Below are positions 43,194-52,068 of a stretch of DNA of 64,000 nt, one piece after another. Positions within the stretch are counted from its first letter, which is position 1; each line of letters begins with the position of its first letter. A program made the translations under genes and the position numbers. The stretch is from contig NZ_FOAP01000009.1 of assembly GCF_900109545.1 (NCBI RefSeq), positions 248,001 through 312,000 of the forward strand, written 5' to 3'. The stretch comes from Stigmatella aurantiaca. GTDB lineage: Bacteria > Myxococcota > Myxococcia > Myxococcales > Myxococcaceae. The notes under the pieces are model-generated. The model was not told where the DNA came from, did not search any database, and saw only the letters and a program-made list of their open reading frames with translations.

Positions 43194-43739
43194 CTAGAGG
43201 GGCCGGAGCGCCCGGGGGCGGACCATGAAGCCGGTGGGCACTTCGGCGCAGGCGGCGAACTCCTCGGCCGCGAGCAGCTCGGAGGCCGAGAGGATGCGGT
43301 CCACGTCCAGCAGCAGCACCAGGCCTTCCTTGTGGCGGCCCATGCCCGCGATGAAGGAGTCCATGTAGACGGTGGTGCCGAAAGAGGGGGCGGGGACCAC
43401 CTCGCGCGCCCCGAGCACCACCCGCTCGCCCACGGAGTCCGCCGTCAGCCCCATGCGCATCCGCAGGCCCTCGCGCTGCACCTCCACGATGAGCACGCTG
43501 GTGCGCGCGGCGGTGGAGCAGAAGGCCTGGCCCAGCCGGGGGCCCAGGTCCACCACCGGAATCTTCCGGCCCCCCAGACCGATGGCGCCGCGCATGAAGC
43601 GAGGGGCCGAGGGCACGTGCGTCACCGCCACGTCGTGGAGCACCTCGCGGACGCAGAAGTCCGGGACGGCGTAGTGCTCACCTCCGAGCTCGAAGGTGCA
43701 GTACTGCTCGGCCTGTCCCGGCACCAATGCCAGCGTCAT
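43194..43739 (-). CDS. CheW-like chemotaxis coupling protein
   Basis: The 181-residue protein is a single CheW domain: EQYCTFELGGEHYAVPDFCVREVL, VPSAPRFMRGAIGLGGRKIPVVDLGPRLG, SVLIVEVQ, MGLTADSVGERVVLGAREVVPAP and KEGLVLLLDVDRIL. It couples chemoreceptors to a CheA kinase or acts as a scaffold. It is an orphan; no cheA or receptor gene is nearby. A GAGGT site 4 nt upstream of ATG 43739 favours this start over 43766. The pair of extra Cys near residue 150 and the Arg/Pro-rich end are not typical. Confidence 0.9.
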   Translation of the reverse strand: MTLALVPGQAEQYCTFELGGEHYAVPDFCVREVLHDVAVTHVPSAPRFMRGAIGLGGRKIPVVDLGPRLGQAFCSTAARTSVLIVEVQREGLRMRMGLTADSVGERVVLGAREVVPAPSFGTTVYMDSFIAGMGRHKEGLVLLLDVDRILSASELLAAEEFAACAEVPTGFMVRPRALRPL

Positions 43740-43804
43740 GCGTACCTCGGTCTTGGGGAAAGCCACCTTATGGCGCTCGCCCGTCCGCAGTGAAACTGTG
43801 AAAC

Positions 43805-43833
43805 TCTATATGTTGTGTAATTCTCAAGATCAA
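43805..43833 (-). promoter_or_regulatory. Promoter for the cheW-like gene
   Basis: On the minus strand, TTGATC (43828-43833) and TATAGA (43805-43810) are separated by exactly 17 bp in a stretch far more AT-rich than its surroundings. Transcription would start near 43798, leaving a leader of about 60 nt. The rest of the 178-nt gap (43740-43917) shows no other feature. Confidence 0.6.
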
Positions 43834-43917
43834 CTAACGCGATAAAACACTCCACGTGCGCGTTTAAGAGGGAAAACAGGGTTGTCATGGATTGGGGGAC
43901 GAAACATCTGTCGCAGT

Positions 43918-44673
43918 TCAACGCACCGCGCAAGCCCGGGCCAGGGTGAGCACCTCCACCGGGCCCGCGCCCCGGGCGCTCAGGGCATCGGCCGCGGCCC
44001 GGGCGGTGGCCCCCGTGGTGAACACATCATCGAGCAGCAGGACGGCCTGGCCCTCGGCTGAACGGGAGGCCTCGAAGGCCCCGGCGACATTGTCCGCGCG
44101 GGCCGCTTCATCGAGGCCCACCTGGCGCGGGGTGTCGCGGACGCGGGTGAGCAGGCCCACGGGGGCCTGGCGGCCCGTGGCCCGGGCGAGCGCCCCGGCG
44201 AGGAGTTGCGCCTGGTCATAGCGGCGCTCGCGGAAACGGTGGGCATGCAGCGGCAGCGCGACAATCCAGGAGGGGGCCCGGGCAAGGAAGGCGCGGGCCT
44301 CGTCCGCGAGCAGCGCGGCCAGGGGCGCGGCCAGCTCGGGGTGGTCCTCGTACTTGTAGCGGTGAATGGCGCGGGAGAGCGGCCCCTCGTGGATGAAGGG
44401 CGCCCAGACCCGGGTGAAGGGGGGCGGGTGCCGCAGGCAGCGGGGGCAGGTGAGGGCGGGGAACGCGCCCGGCTCGGCGCACGTGCGGCAGCAGGCCGGC
44501 GGCAGGCGCTCCAGGGCGGTGTCACACGTCTCGCAGAAGAAGGCCTGGCTGGGCAGCACCTTCGCGCAGGCCAGACACGCCGGCGGGTACAGCAGCTCCG
44601 CCCACCCCGCCAGGGTCTGGGTGAGGGCCTGGCCCCACGCCGCCGGAAACCGCCTTCGCCCTTCTGCCCTCAT
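43918..44673 (-). CDS. comF: ComF-family phosphoribosyltransferase-like protein
   Basis: The 251-residue protein has an N-terminal double Cys-pair zinc-ribbon region (YPPACLACAKVL, FFCETCDTAL, CCRTCAEPG, LTCPRCL), then FIHEGPLSRAIHRYKYEDHPELA, VALPLHAHRFRERRYDQAQLLA and the PRPP-binding loop VLLLDDVFTTGATARAA. This is the ComF/GntX arrangement linked to DNA uptake in transformable bacteria, where it is cytoplasmic. Start at ATG 44673 because GGGAGG lies 6 nt upstream; a longer frame to 44733 is possible. Confidence 0.9.
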   Translation of the reverse strand: MRAEGRRRFPAAWGQALTQTLAGWAELLYPPACLACAKVLPSQAFFCETCDTALERLPPACCRTCAEPGAFPALTCPRCLRHPPPFTRVWAPFIHEGPLSRAIHRYKYEDHPELAAPLAALLADEARAFLARAPSWIVALPLHAHRFRERRYDQAQLLAGALARATGRQAPVGLLTRVRDTPRQVGLDEAARADNVAGAFEASRSAEGQAVLLLDDVFTTGATARAAADALSARGAGPVEVLTLARACAVR

Positions 44674-44834
44674 GGACGCCTCCCGGGCCACCCGCGAGGC
44701 GGCCCCGGTGGCCCCCAGCACGGGGCGGGCCAACCGGGGCCCCTTCCCGTGGGGAGGGCTCCGTCCGGGAGGAGGCGTCCCGCGGGGCGGACCTGGGTCT
44801 CGCCCCGGGACTTCGCTTCAGGACGGCGCGCGGG

Positions 44835-46376
44835 CTACGGCAGGAGCCCCATCCGGTTCATCTCCTTGGGCTGCGGCAGGCCCATCACCTTGCAGAGCGA
44901 GGGGGCGATGTCGGCCAGCACGCCCGGGCGCAGCTTCTGCCCGCGGAAGTCCGGGTGGATGAGGTGGAAGGGCACCGGGTTGAGCGTGTGCGAGGTGTGC
45001 GGCTCGCCCGTGGTGGGGTCCCTCATCATCTCGCAGTTGCCGTGGTCGGCGGAGATGGCCAGCACCCAGCCGTTGCGGCGGCACACGTCGCCCAGGTGGC
45101 CCAGGCACTCGTCCACCACCTTCACCGCCTGGATGGTGGCATCCAGCCGGCCGCTGTGGCCCACCATGTCCGGGTTGGCGTAGTTGACGAGCGCGAAGTC
45201 GTACTTGCCCGAGTCGATGCGCTTGACGAGCTCGCTCGTCAGCTCCCGGGCGGACATCTCCGGCTTCAAGTCATACGTCTTCACGTCGCGGGGCGAGGGC
45301 ACCAGGTGCCGCTCCTCGCCGGGGAACACCACCTCGCGGCCGCCGTTGAAGAAGAAGGTGACGTGCGCGTACTTCTCGGTCTCCGCGGTGCGGAACTGGC
45401 GCAGCCCCGCGCGCGAGAGCACCTCGGGGAAGATGTCCTGCGGCTGATCCGGCCCGTAGGCGACGGGCAGCTCGAACGTCTCATCGTACTGCGTCATGCA
45501 CACGTAGCGGCCGAGCTGCAGCCCGCCCCGGTCGAAGTCCTTGAAGGTGGAGAACGCCAGGGCGCTGGTGATTTCCCGGGCGCGGTCGGCGCGGAAGTTG
45601 AAGAACATCACCACGTCGCCGTTGCGCACGCGCCCCACGGGGCTGCCGTCGCCCTGGCTGATGACGGTGGGCATGACGAACTCGTCGGTCACCTTCTCCG
45701 CGTAGGAGGCGCGGATGGCGGAGAGCGCGTCGGGGGCCTTGGGGCCCTGGGCGTGCACCATGGCGTCATAGGCCAGCTTCACGCGGTCCCACCGCTTGTC
45801 GCGGTCCATGCCGTAGTAGCGCCCGGCCACGGTGGCGATGCGGCCCGCGTTCGTGTCCTTGAGGAAGCGCTCCAGCTGCTCCACGTAGCCCAGGGCGCTC
45901 TGGGGCGGGGTGTCGCGCCCATCCAGGAAGGCGTGCACGTAGACCTGGGCCAGGCCGCGCTCGCGCGCCGCCTTGAGCAGGGCGAACAGGTGGTCCATGG
46001 AGGAGTGCACGCCGCCCGGCGAGACGAGCCCCGCCAGGTGGAACGCCTTGCCGTCCGCCTTGGCCTGATCCATGGCCGCGCGGATGACGGGGTTGTTGCC
46101 CAGCTCACCGGACTCGGCGGCGCGGTTGATGCGCACCAGGTCCTGATAGACGATCCGGCCAGCGCCGATGTTGGTGTGGCCCACCTCCGAGTTTCCCATC
46201 TGTCCCTCCGGCAGGCCCACGGCCATTCCGGAGGTGTGCAGCTCGGTGAAGGGAAAGCCGTTGGAGATGCGGTCGAGGTTCGGGGTACCGGCCTGGAGGA
46301 TGGCGTTGTCCTCGCGCTCCTGACGGATTCCCCAACCATCCAGGATGCAAAGCAGGACCTTGTGCGCTGGTTTCAT
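44835..46376 (-). CDS. gpmI: 2,3-bisphosphoglycerate-independent phosphoglycerate mutase
   Basis: The 513-residue protein has the standard GpmI length and motifs: KVLLCILDGWG at the start (metal-binding Asp), catalytic Ser63 in GQMGNSEVGH, DGRDTPPQSALGY, FFNFRADRAREIT, FFFNGGREVVFPGEER, VNYANPDMVGHSG and ISADHGNCEMM. It interconverts 3- and 2-phosphoglycerate using two Mn2+ ions in glycolysis and gluconeogenesis. ATG 46376 starts MKPAHKVLL; an upstream extension to 46487 is not homologous-looking and is rejected. Divergent from the next lipoprotein gene. Confidence 0.97.
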   Translation of the reverse strand: MKPAHKVLLCILDGWGIRQEREDNAILQAGTPNLDRISNGFPFTELHTSGMAVGLPEGQMGNSEVGHTNIGAGRIVYQDLVRINRAAESGELGNNPVIRAAMDQAKADGKAFHLAGLVSPGGVHSSMDHLFALLKAARERGLAQVYVHAFLDGRDTPPQSALGYVEQLERFLKDTNAGRIATVAGRYYGMDRDKRWDRVKLAYDAMVHAQGPKAPDALSAIRASYAEKVTDEFVMPTVISQGDGSPVGRVRNGDVVMFFNFRADRAREITSALAFSTFKDFDRGGLQLGRYVCMTQYDETFELPVAYGPDQPQDIFPEVLSRAGLRQFRTAETEKYAHVTFFFNGGREVVFPGEERHLVPSPRDVKTYDLKPEMSARELTSELVKRIDSGKYDFALVNYANPDMVGHSGRLDATIQAVKVVDECLGHLGDVCRRNGWVLAISADHGNCEMMRDPTTGEPHTSHTLNPVPFHLIHPDFRGQKLRPGVLADIAPSLCKVMGLPQPKEMNRMGLLP

Positions 46377-46557
46377 GGCCAGAACCCTAACCACCCCCGG
46401 GGCGGGAAGTGGGGAGAAAAGTGAGGGCCCCCCCGCCCGGCTGGCCCCCGCAATCGTTTGTAGGTCCACCGTCCGCGGCGCGCTCACGGCGGGCGCGCCC
46501 GGAACCTGCTATCCCGGCGGACGGGCTGGACCGTCGCGTCCCTGCGCTGGAGTTTTC

Positions 46558-47526
46558 ATGTCTCGTGCCGTTCGTACCCTCCCTGTCCTGGCGCTCGCCG
46601 GGATGCTCACCCACTGCGCGTCGTCGCCGGCGTCCCGCGCCTCGGGCGACTCCGCGGACGTGCGCTTCGCGTGGCCGGAGGGCTTCACCACCCAGGTGGT
46701 CTCCACCACGGTGGAGACGCGGGGGGATGCGCCCGTGCGCACGAAGACGATGCGCTACCGCCTCCGGCTGGAGGGCACGGGCGAGGAGCGGAAGCTCATC
46801 ACCGATGAGGTGACGATCGAGGCGTCTCCGGCCGAGGGGGAGGACGCGCAGGACGAGGGGCAGGCGCCGTCCACGCCCGCGCTCGTGCTGGGGCCCCGGG
46901 GGGAGCTGCGGCGCATCGAGGGCACCGAGCAGGTGGTGGAGGAGATGGCCCGGGAGGCGGAGGCCCAGGCCCTGCCGGAGGAGCAGCGGGCCCACATCCT
47001 GGCGCTGGTGCGCGACGCGATGGAGCAGTCCTCGCGGCACCGGTGGGAGATGCTGGTGGGCAAGTGGGTGGGGCTCTCGCTCAAGCCGGGCGCGGTGCTC
47101 CAGCGGCCCAGCCTGGTGACGCTGCCCATGTTCGGCAGCCGGGTGGACACCGTGGAGCGCGTGAGCGTGAAGGAGCCCACGGCGTGTGTGGAGGGCGCGG
47201 CGGAGCAGCGGTGCGTGAAGCTCGTGCTGGAGTCGTCGTTGGATCCCGCCCAGCGGGAGAAGGCCGCGAGTGAGCTGGTGCAGCAGGTGAAGTCCTTCAT
47301 GAAGGCGAATGCCGGGGTGCCCGAGGCGTCGCTGCCGGAGCTGACGGTGAGCACGCTGAAGCTCGACACGCTCGTGGAGTACACCGTCGAGCCGGGGACG
47401 CTCGTGCCCTACCGCCAGCAGGTGTCAGGCAAGTCGCAGGTCGTCCTCCAGTCGCCCGAGGGCGAGGCGCAGAACTTCGACATCCAGAGCGAGCGGACCG
47501 AGGTGTTCACCCCCGTGGGCCGCTGA
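46558..47526 (+). CDS. Lipoprotein of unknown function
   Basis: The 322-residue protein starts MSRAVRTLPVLALAGMLTHC with a lipobox at Cys20. The mature part is a mixed alpha/beta domain rich in Glu and Val (ADVRFAWPEGFTTQVVSTTVETR; VEYTVEPGTLVPYRQQVSGK), and contains Cys residues in TACVEGAAEQRC that may form a disulfide. I do not recognise a family. It stands alone between divergent gpmI and a convergent GH3 gene, ahead of a strong hairpin. The 181-nt upstream gap has no clear promoter motif. Confidence 0.72.
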   Translation: MSRAVRTLPVLALAGMLTHCASSPASRASGDSADVRFAWPEGFTTQVVSTTVETRGDAPVRTKTMRYRLRLEGTGEERKLITDEVTIEASPAEGEDAQDEGQAPSTPALVLGPRGELRRIEGTEQVVEEMAREAEAQALPEEQRAHILALVRDAMEQSSRHRWEMLVGKWVGLSLKPGAVLQRPSLVTLPMFGSRVDTVERVSVKEPTACVEGAAEQRCVKLVLESSLDPAQREKAASELVQQVKSFMKANAGVPEASLPELTVSTLKLDTLVEYTVEPGTLVPYRQQVSGKSQVVLQSPEGEAQNFDIQSERTEVFTPVGR

Positions 47527-47630
47527 GCGGCGGCGCCCCGTCCCGGTCCCTTCCGCTCCCGTGCCATCCGCCGAGCCATCGCGTCCCGGGGAGCTTCAGA
47601 AGCGCTTGGTGGCGGCGCGCCTGCCCAGGC

Positions 47631-47667
47631 TGGACCGGGCACCTCCCGGAGGGAGGGGCCCGGTTCA
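47631..47667. terminator. Long hairpin between convergent lipoprotein and GH3 genes
   Basis: ACCGGGCACCTCC (47634-47646) pairs with GGAGGGGCCCGGT (47652-47664) with one mismatch and a 5-nt loop. Three outer pairs (one a G-T wobble) extend the stem to 16 positions. It lies between two genes that converge here, so it probably ends transcription in both directions. The remaining 175-nt gap has no other feature. Confidence 0.7.
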
Positions 47668-47701
47668 CGCTGGAGCTCGCCGCTGCGGGAGCCCCCGAGG
47701 C

Positions 47702-49516
47702 TCAGGGGCTGTAATCGAGGCCGTGCCCGGTGGGGTAGAGCAGGGTGGAGGTCTGCCCGGCGTGGGGGATGGCCACGGGCAACCGGCCCGCGGGGGGCGC
47801 CGTCCCCACCAGCACCTTGGCCAGCGCCTGCATGGAGACGGGGCGGTAGCCGTAGGTGGCCACCTGGGTGGCGACCTCTGGGAGGTAGGCGGCGTCGTAG
47901 GGCTCGCGCACCGAAATGGCCACGAGGGGCTTCTGCGTCCCTTGGAGGGCGCGGACGAGGTCCTGCTGGGCCTGGGACGTCCACACCCGGTGCGTCAGCA
48001 CCAAGATGAGGTCCGCCTGCGCGGCCAGGGCGGTGGCCTCCTCACGCTTCGCCGGGGCCGGGGCCGCGCCCGTCTCCAGCCGTTGCACGGACAGACCGTG
48101 CTGGGTGAGCGCTTCCGTCAGCGTGGAGGTGGGGCTGTCCCCCCAACCCGTGACCAGGACCTTGCGCACCTCGGGCTTCAAGGGCAGCACGTGCGCGTCA
48201 TTCTTCACCAGGGTGATGGAGCGCCCGGCGATGGCGCTGGCGGCGGCCAGATGCTCCGTCGAGCCCACGCGCCCCAGCTCCGTCAGGTTCACGAAGGGCT
48301 GGGAGAGCACGCCCCGCTTCTGCTTGAGCGTCAGGATGCGGCCCACGGAGGTATCGATGCGCTCCTGGGAGAGCTCGCCGGTGCCCACCGCGTCCAGCAC
48401 GGCCTGGTAGGCCACGCCCAGCTTCGAGGGCATGAGGAGCACGTCCACCCCTGCTTTGAGCGCCTCCACGGGAACACGCGCGGGACTGTCGTCGCCGTAC
48501 GGCTTCGCGCCCTGCATGGCCAGGGAGTCGGTGAACAACACGCCCTGAAAGCCCAGCTCGCCCCGGAGCAGGTCCGTCATGATGGCGGGGCTCAGCGTCG
48601 CGGGCAGCCCCGAGTTGTCCAGGGCTGGGAGCACGATGTGCGCGGACATGATGGCATCCACGCCGGCGCTGATGGCGGCCGCGAACGGGGGCAGGTCCGC
48701 CGCGGCGAGCTGTTCCCGGTTCCGGTTGATGATGGGCAGCCCGTAGTGGCTGTCGACCTCGGTGTCGCCATGCCCCGGGAAGTGCTTCACGGCGGCGGCC
48801 GTGCCCCCCTCTTGGAGGCCGCGCACCTGGGCCTGGGCGAAGGCGGACACCTGGGCCGGGTCCACCCCGAACGAGCGCACGCCGATGACCGGATTGAGCG
48901 GGTTGCTGTTGACGTCCACCACCGGGCCGAAGTTCTGGTTGATGCCCATGGCCCGCAGCTCTCGCGCGGTGATGACCGCCGCCTGGTGGGCATCGTCCGT
49001 GCTGCGCGTGGCGCCCAGCGCCATGTTGCCCGGGAACTGGGTAGCGGGCTCGGTGATCCGGACCACCACGCCATGCTCCTGGTCCGTGGCGATCAGCAAG
49101 GGAATGGGCCGCTCCTGGCGCAGCGCGATTTCCTGGAGCCCATTCGACAGCCCGGCGATCTGCGCGGGCTCCTTCAGGTTGCCAGCCCAGCTGAAGTAGA
49201 TGATGCCGCCCAGGTGGTAGCGCTCGACGAGCTGCTCGGCCGTGTCGAGCCCGTGGTCGGTGCGGTTGCCCTCCACCATCGCGGGATCCGTGTCCGAGAC
49301 GCTCTGCCCGTAGGCATACGTCATGAACAGCTGACCCACCTTCTCCTCCAGGGTCATCTCCTTCAACTGGCACGTCACCCAGTCCGGGGACGACACCGCC
49401 TGCGCCAGCCGGCAGTCCAGGGCAGGCGGCAGCTCCGCCTCCTCACCGCACCCCATGCTTGCCAAGCCCCAACCACCCATCACCACCGCGAGCCAGACAC
49501 TTCGGATTCCGCGCAT
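47702..49516 (-). CDS. GH3-family beta-N-acetylhexosaminidase-like lipoprotein
   Basis: The 604-residue protein begins with a lipoprotein signal (GGWGLASMGC, Cys23). Its GH3 catalytic domain shows LIATDQEHGVVVRI, the NagZ-type loop KHFPGHGDTEVDSH (His/Asp acid-base dyad) and the nucleophile in LFTDSLAM (Asp330). A C-terminal GH3 alpha/beta domain follows (ITLVKNDAHVLPL). NagZ-like members cut GlcNAc-anhydroMurNAc or other GlcNAc linkages. The lipid anchor places this one outside the inner membrane, so it may act on cell wall or external sugars and not in cytoplasmic recycling. Divergent from the cyclase gene. Confidence 0.9.
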   Translation of the reverse strand: MRGIRSVWLAVVMGGWGLASMGCGEEAELPPALDCRLAQAVSSPDWVTCQLKEMTLEEKVGQLFMTYAYGQSVSDTDPAMVEGNRTDHGLDTAEQLVERYHLGGIIYFSWAGNLKEPAQIAGLSNGLQEIALRQERPIPLLIATDQEHGVVVRITEPATQFPGNMALGATRSTDDAHQAAVITARELRAMGINQNFGPVVDVNSNPLNPVIGVRSFGVDPAQVSAFAQAQVRGLQEGGTAAAVKHFPGHGDTEVDSHYGLPIINRNREQLAAADLPPFAAAISAGVDAIMSAHIVLPALDNSGLPATLSPAIMTDLLRGELGFQGVLFTDSLAMQGAKPYGDDSPARVPVEALKAGVDVLLMPSKLGVAYQAVLDAVGTGELSQERIDTSVGRILTLKQKRGVLSQPFVNLTELGRVGSTEHLAAASAIAGRSITLVKNDAHVLPLKPEVRKVLVTGWGDSPTSTLTEALTQHGLSVQRLETGAAPAPAKREEATALAAQADLILVLTHRVWTSQAQQDLVRALQGTQKPLVAISVREPYDAAYLPEVATQVATYGYRPVSMQALAKVLVGTAPPAGRLPVAIPHAGQTSTLLYPTGHGLDYSP

Positions 49517-49637
49517 GAAAGACTTCCTCGATTCACTGCTTAGGGGGGGCGGAATCTACTCCATCCGGCGGGCCGCACATGGCGCGGCGGAGGGGTTGTT
49601 GGCCGCCCGAAGGAGGCTGGTCTAACGTGAGGGCCCC

Positions 49638-50870
49638 GTGTCCCAGGTCCCTTCTCAGTTTGGCATCGACGAGTTTCTCCTCGAGCGGTTGATGACGCAG
49701 CGCGCCCGGGTGAGCGAGTGGATCAACCGCTTCCGGATGGGCGGGGCGCTGGGGTGGCTTCTGTTCGCACTGGCGTTCGACTGGGGAATGCCCGCGTGGA
49801 TGCTGGGCGTGTACCTGGCCTTCGCGGCGGGCCTGTGGTGGGCGGCCCGCCGCCTGCCCGTCCTGAGCGGACACCTCGTCCTGGGGGTGGTGGGCATCGA
49901 CATGCCGGCCATCCTCGCCATCCAGCTCTCGGCCCTGGAGCACACCCCCAACGCTGTGGCCATGGCGCTGCTGCCCCTGGGCATCTACGTCACGCTGGTG
50001 ATGGTGGTGGCGATGCTGGAGCTGTCCACGTGGCGGGTGGTGCTGGCCACGGCGGTGGCCATCGCCTGTGAGATGGTGCTGTGTGAACAGGCCGGGATTC
50101 CCCGGGACGCCTATCCCCATGCCCTGGTGCTGGTGCTGGTGGTGGCGGCGGTGGCGGCGTCCTTCGTCAGCAGGCAGGTGCTGGAGTTGCTCCAGGCGGT
50201 GTCCCGCGAGCAGACGCAGCGCACGCGGCTGGGGCGCTACTTCTCCCCGCAGGTGGCCCGCCGCATCGCGGAGCTGGGGCCGGGAGCGGACGAGGGCCAG
50301 CACCGGGAGGTGACGCTGCTCTTCTCGGACATCCGGGGCTTCACCACGCTGGCGGACCAGATGGAGAGCCCCCAGGTGGTGGCGCTGCTCAACGGCTACC
50401 TCACGCGCATGGTGGAGGTGGTGTTCCGCCATGGGGGCACGCTCGACAAGTTCATGGGAGATGGGCTCCTGGCGTACTTCGGGGCGCCGCTGGAACTGGC
50501 CTCCCATCCGCAGGCGGCGGTCGAGTGTGGCCTGCGGATGCTGGAGGCGCTGGAGGCATTCAACGCCGAGCGCCAGGCGAAGGGGGAGGCCCCGCTGAAG
50601 ATTGGCATTGGCATTCACACGGGCCGCGTGGTGGTGGGGACGATGGGGCCGGAGCAGCGGCGCGAGTACACGGTGATTGGAGATGCCGTGAACCTGGCGA
50701 GCCGCATCGAGGGGCTGACCAAGAAGGTGGGAGTTCCCATCCTGGTCTCCGAGGCCACCCGGGCGCGCTGCGCGGGAGACTTCGAGTTCACCGCGGCGGA
50801 GCCTCTCCCGGTGGCGGGCAAGCCCGCGCCGGTGGCGACCTTCATCCCCCGGCGCCCCCCTGCTCCGTAG
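49638..50870 (+). CDS. Membrane adenylate/guanylate cyclase (class III)
   Basis: The 410-residue protein has about five membrane helices in residues ~35-180, then a short helix ([25 protein letters not shown]) typical of the cyclase transducer element. The class III catalytic domain follows: metal Asp in [14 protein letters not shown] and in [13 protein letters not shown], and the transition-state residues in [17 protein letters not shown]. It makes cyclic AMP or, less likely, cyclic GMP in the cytoplasm. GTG start. A 44-bp piece of its 3' end is repeated at 51454-51497. Confidence 0.92.
   Translation: MSQVPSQFGIDEFLLERLMTQRARVSEWINRFRMGGALGWLLFALAFDWGMPAWMLGVYLAFAAGLWWAARRLPVLSGHLVLGVVGIDMPAILAIQLSALEHTPNAVAMALLPLGIYVTLVMVVAMLELSTWRVVLATAVAIACEMVLCEQAGIPRDAYPHALVLVLVVAAVAASFVSRQVLELLQAVSREQTQRTRLGRYFSPQVARRIAELGPGADEGQHREVTLLFSDIRGFTTLADQMESPQVVALLNGYLTRMVEVVFRHGGTLDKFMGDGLLAYFGAPLELASHPQAAVECGLRMLEALEAFNAERQAKGEAPLKIGIGIHTGRVVVGTMGPEQRREYTVIGDAVNLASRIEGLTKKVGVPILVSEATRARCAGDFEFTAAEPLPVAGKPAPVATFIPRRPPAP
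50738..50781 (+). repeat. Duplicated cyclase 3' segment, copy 1
   Basis: This stretch inside the cyclase gene encodes [14 protein letters not shown]. It recurs at 51454-51497 with a single base change (43 of 44 identical), beyond the intervening small gene. This copy is in the intact cyclase frame. Confidence 0.9.
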
Positions 50871-50943
50871 GACTTGGGGCCCAAGAACATCGAAGGAGAA
50901 CCTTGCCTCGGGGACACGCAATGACCCGTGCTCGAAGTGGCTG

Positions 50944-51426
50944 GTGGCATACCGTCGCCCAAGAAAAAAGGATTACCTTCTCCTGTCACTGGGATACGCC
51001 CAGGCCCCCTTTGAAGTGGCCGTGCTCGCGCTCAAGGCTTTTGAGCGCCGCTTTCTGCGGGAGGCACGAACGCCGGCCGAACGTGTGCATCTCCAGCGGT
51101 TCACCACCAAGGACATTCTTGTGCAAGCCTTTGGAGATGCACGGCCCTGGCCGGATTTCGGTCCTCACTTGAGCCGCATGATGCGGTTGGGATATCCGAA
51201 CCTTCGAATCCGCGTCTTGATCGCGTGTCTCTACGTCCAGTCTCTCGCGCTGTTTCCTCAACGGACGCGAGAGGCCTTCAGGCTATTGGACGACGCTGAG
51301 CGCCGGGTCAAGCGCATGCCCAAGGCGAACTCTTCCCGGCAGCAACTCCTCAATGGCATTGTCGACGCGCGCCGAGTGGCGGAGGAGCAAGGTATCTGGC
51401 CGCCTCAATCAACGGTACCAGACTAG
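50944..51426 (+). CDS. Small unknown basic protein between the two cyclase fragments
   Basis: The 160-residue protein is basic and helical (MAYRRPRKKDYLLLSLGYAQ; AFRLLDDAERRVKRMPKANS), without signal peptide or membrane helix. I do not recognise it. GTG 50944 is the first plausible start; the frame remains open for ~50 nt upstream with no better start, while a good AAGGAGAA site at ~50893 serves another frame (TTG 50903), so the real start or an ancestral frameshift is uncertain. It sits exactly between the cyclase and a duplicated piece of the cyclase end, suggesting insertion. Confidence 0.55.
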   Translation: MAYRRPRKKDYLLLSLGYAQAPFEVAVLALKAFERRFLREARTPAERVHLQRFTTKDILVQAFGDARPWPDFGPHLSRMMRLGYPNLRIRVLIACLYVQSLALFPQRTREAFRLLDDAERRVKRMPKANSSRQQLLNGIVDARRVAEEQGIWPPQSTVPD

Positions 51427-51453
51427 ACTATGGCCTGCGGAAAGTGGGCGCCT

Positions 51454-51497
51454 CATCCTGGTCTCCGAGGCCACCCGGGCGCGCTGCCCGGGAGACT
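51454..51497 (+). repeat. Duplicated cyclase 3' segment, copy 2 (remnant)
   Basis: 43 of 44 bases match 50738-50781 and encode [14 protein letters not shown] out of context. Weaker similarity extends ~20 nt upstream. After the match the sequence runs into an unrelated frame just before the Sit-type toxin gene. It is a remnant of a cyclase gene end left by duplication or insertion. Confidence 0.88.
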
Positions 51498-51537
51498 CTT
51501 GGCATTCAGGTTGGCGGGTGCGTGCTAACCTCGATGA

Positions 51538-52068
51538 ATGTTCGCACTGATTCTTCTTCTGGTGGCATCGCAGGCCCCCGCTGTGCCGGGTGAGACCTCG
51601 CTGGTGTCTTCTTGCAAGCAAGGCATGGCCAGTGCATGTGCTGCCCTTCGCCAAATAGAGCCGAAAAAAGCAGCCGAGGCCGAGCGTGCATTCCAAGTGT
51701 GGAAAATCGCGGAGGAGGCCCGGGAACAGCAGGAATCCCGTGTTGAGCCCGAAGCCTTGCCCAGTGCTCCAGAACCGCCTGATTGCAAGGGACAGGACCA
51801 TCATATTATTTCCCGTCCTATCGCCAGGCAGCTGGAGCGTCATGCAAGTCTTCGCGGGCTGTACAAGGCTCGTGACTCACGTTTCGTAACACGCGCCAAA
51901 GACGAGAAGTCCCATTGTGGCTATCAGACATGGCATCGAGAGGTAGACGAGGAAGTTATTGAGTGGCTTATCCGGTTTCCCAAGGCTACTCGGAAGGAAT
52001 TCGAGCAGTTCTTGAGAGATATCTACAGCCGTTCAGAGATGCGAGCGAGGTTTCCCAATGGCTTCTGA
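51538..52068 (+). CDS. SitA6-like polymorphic toxin with HH-type nuclease-like tip
   Basis: The 176-residue protein has a short hydrophobic signal (MFALILLLVASQAPA). A Glu/Pro-rich linker follows, then a C-terminal toxin-like domain from ~85 to 176: GQDHHIISRPIARQLERH (His88-His89), HCGYQTWHREVDEEV, FEQFLRDIYSRSEMRARFPNGF. This tip and the double-CXXCG partner gene match what is known of the myxobacterial SitA6/SitI6 family, whose toxins pass between kin cells by outer membrane exchange. A nuclease role is suggested by the His pair but unproved. Unlike typical SitA lipoproteins it has no clear lipobox. It overlaps the immunity gene by 11 nt. Confidence 0.7.
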   Translation: MFALILLLVASQAPAVPGETSLVSSCKQGMASACAALRQIEPKKAAEAERAFQVWKIAEEAREQQESRVEPEALPSAPEPPDCKGQDHHIISRPIARQLERHASLRGLYKARDSRFVTRAKDEKSHCGYQTWHREVDEEVIEWLIRFPKATRKEFEQFLRDIYSRSEMRARFPNGF

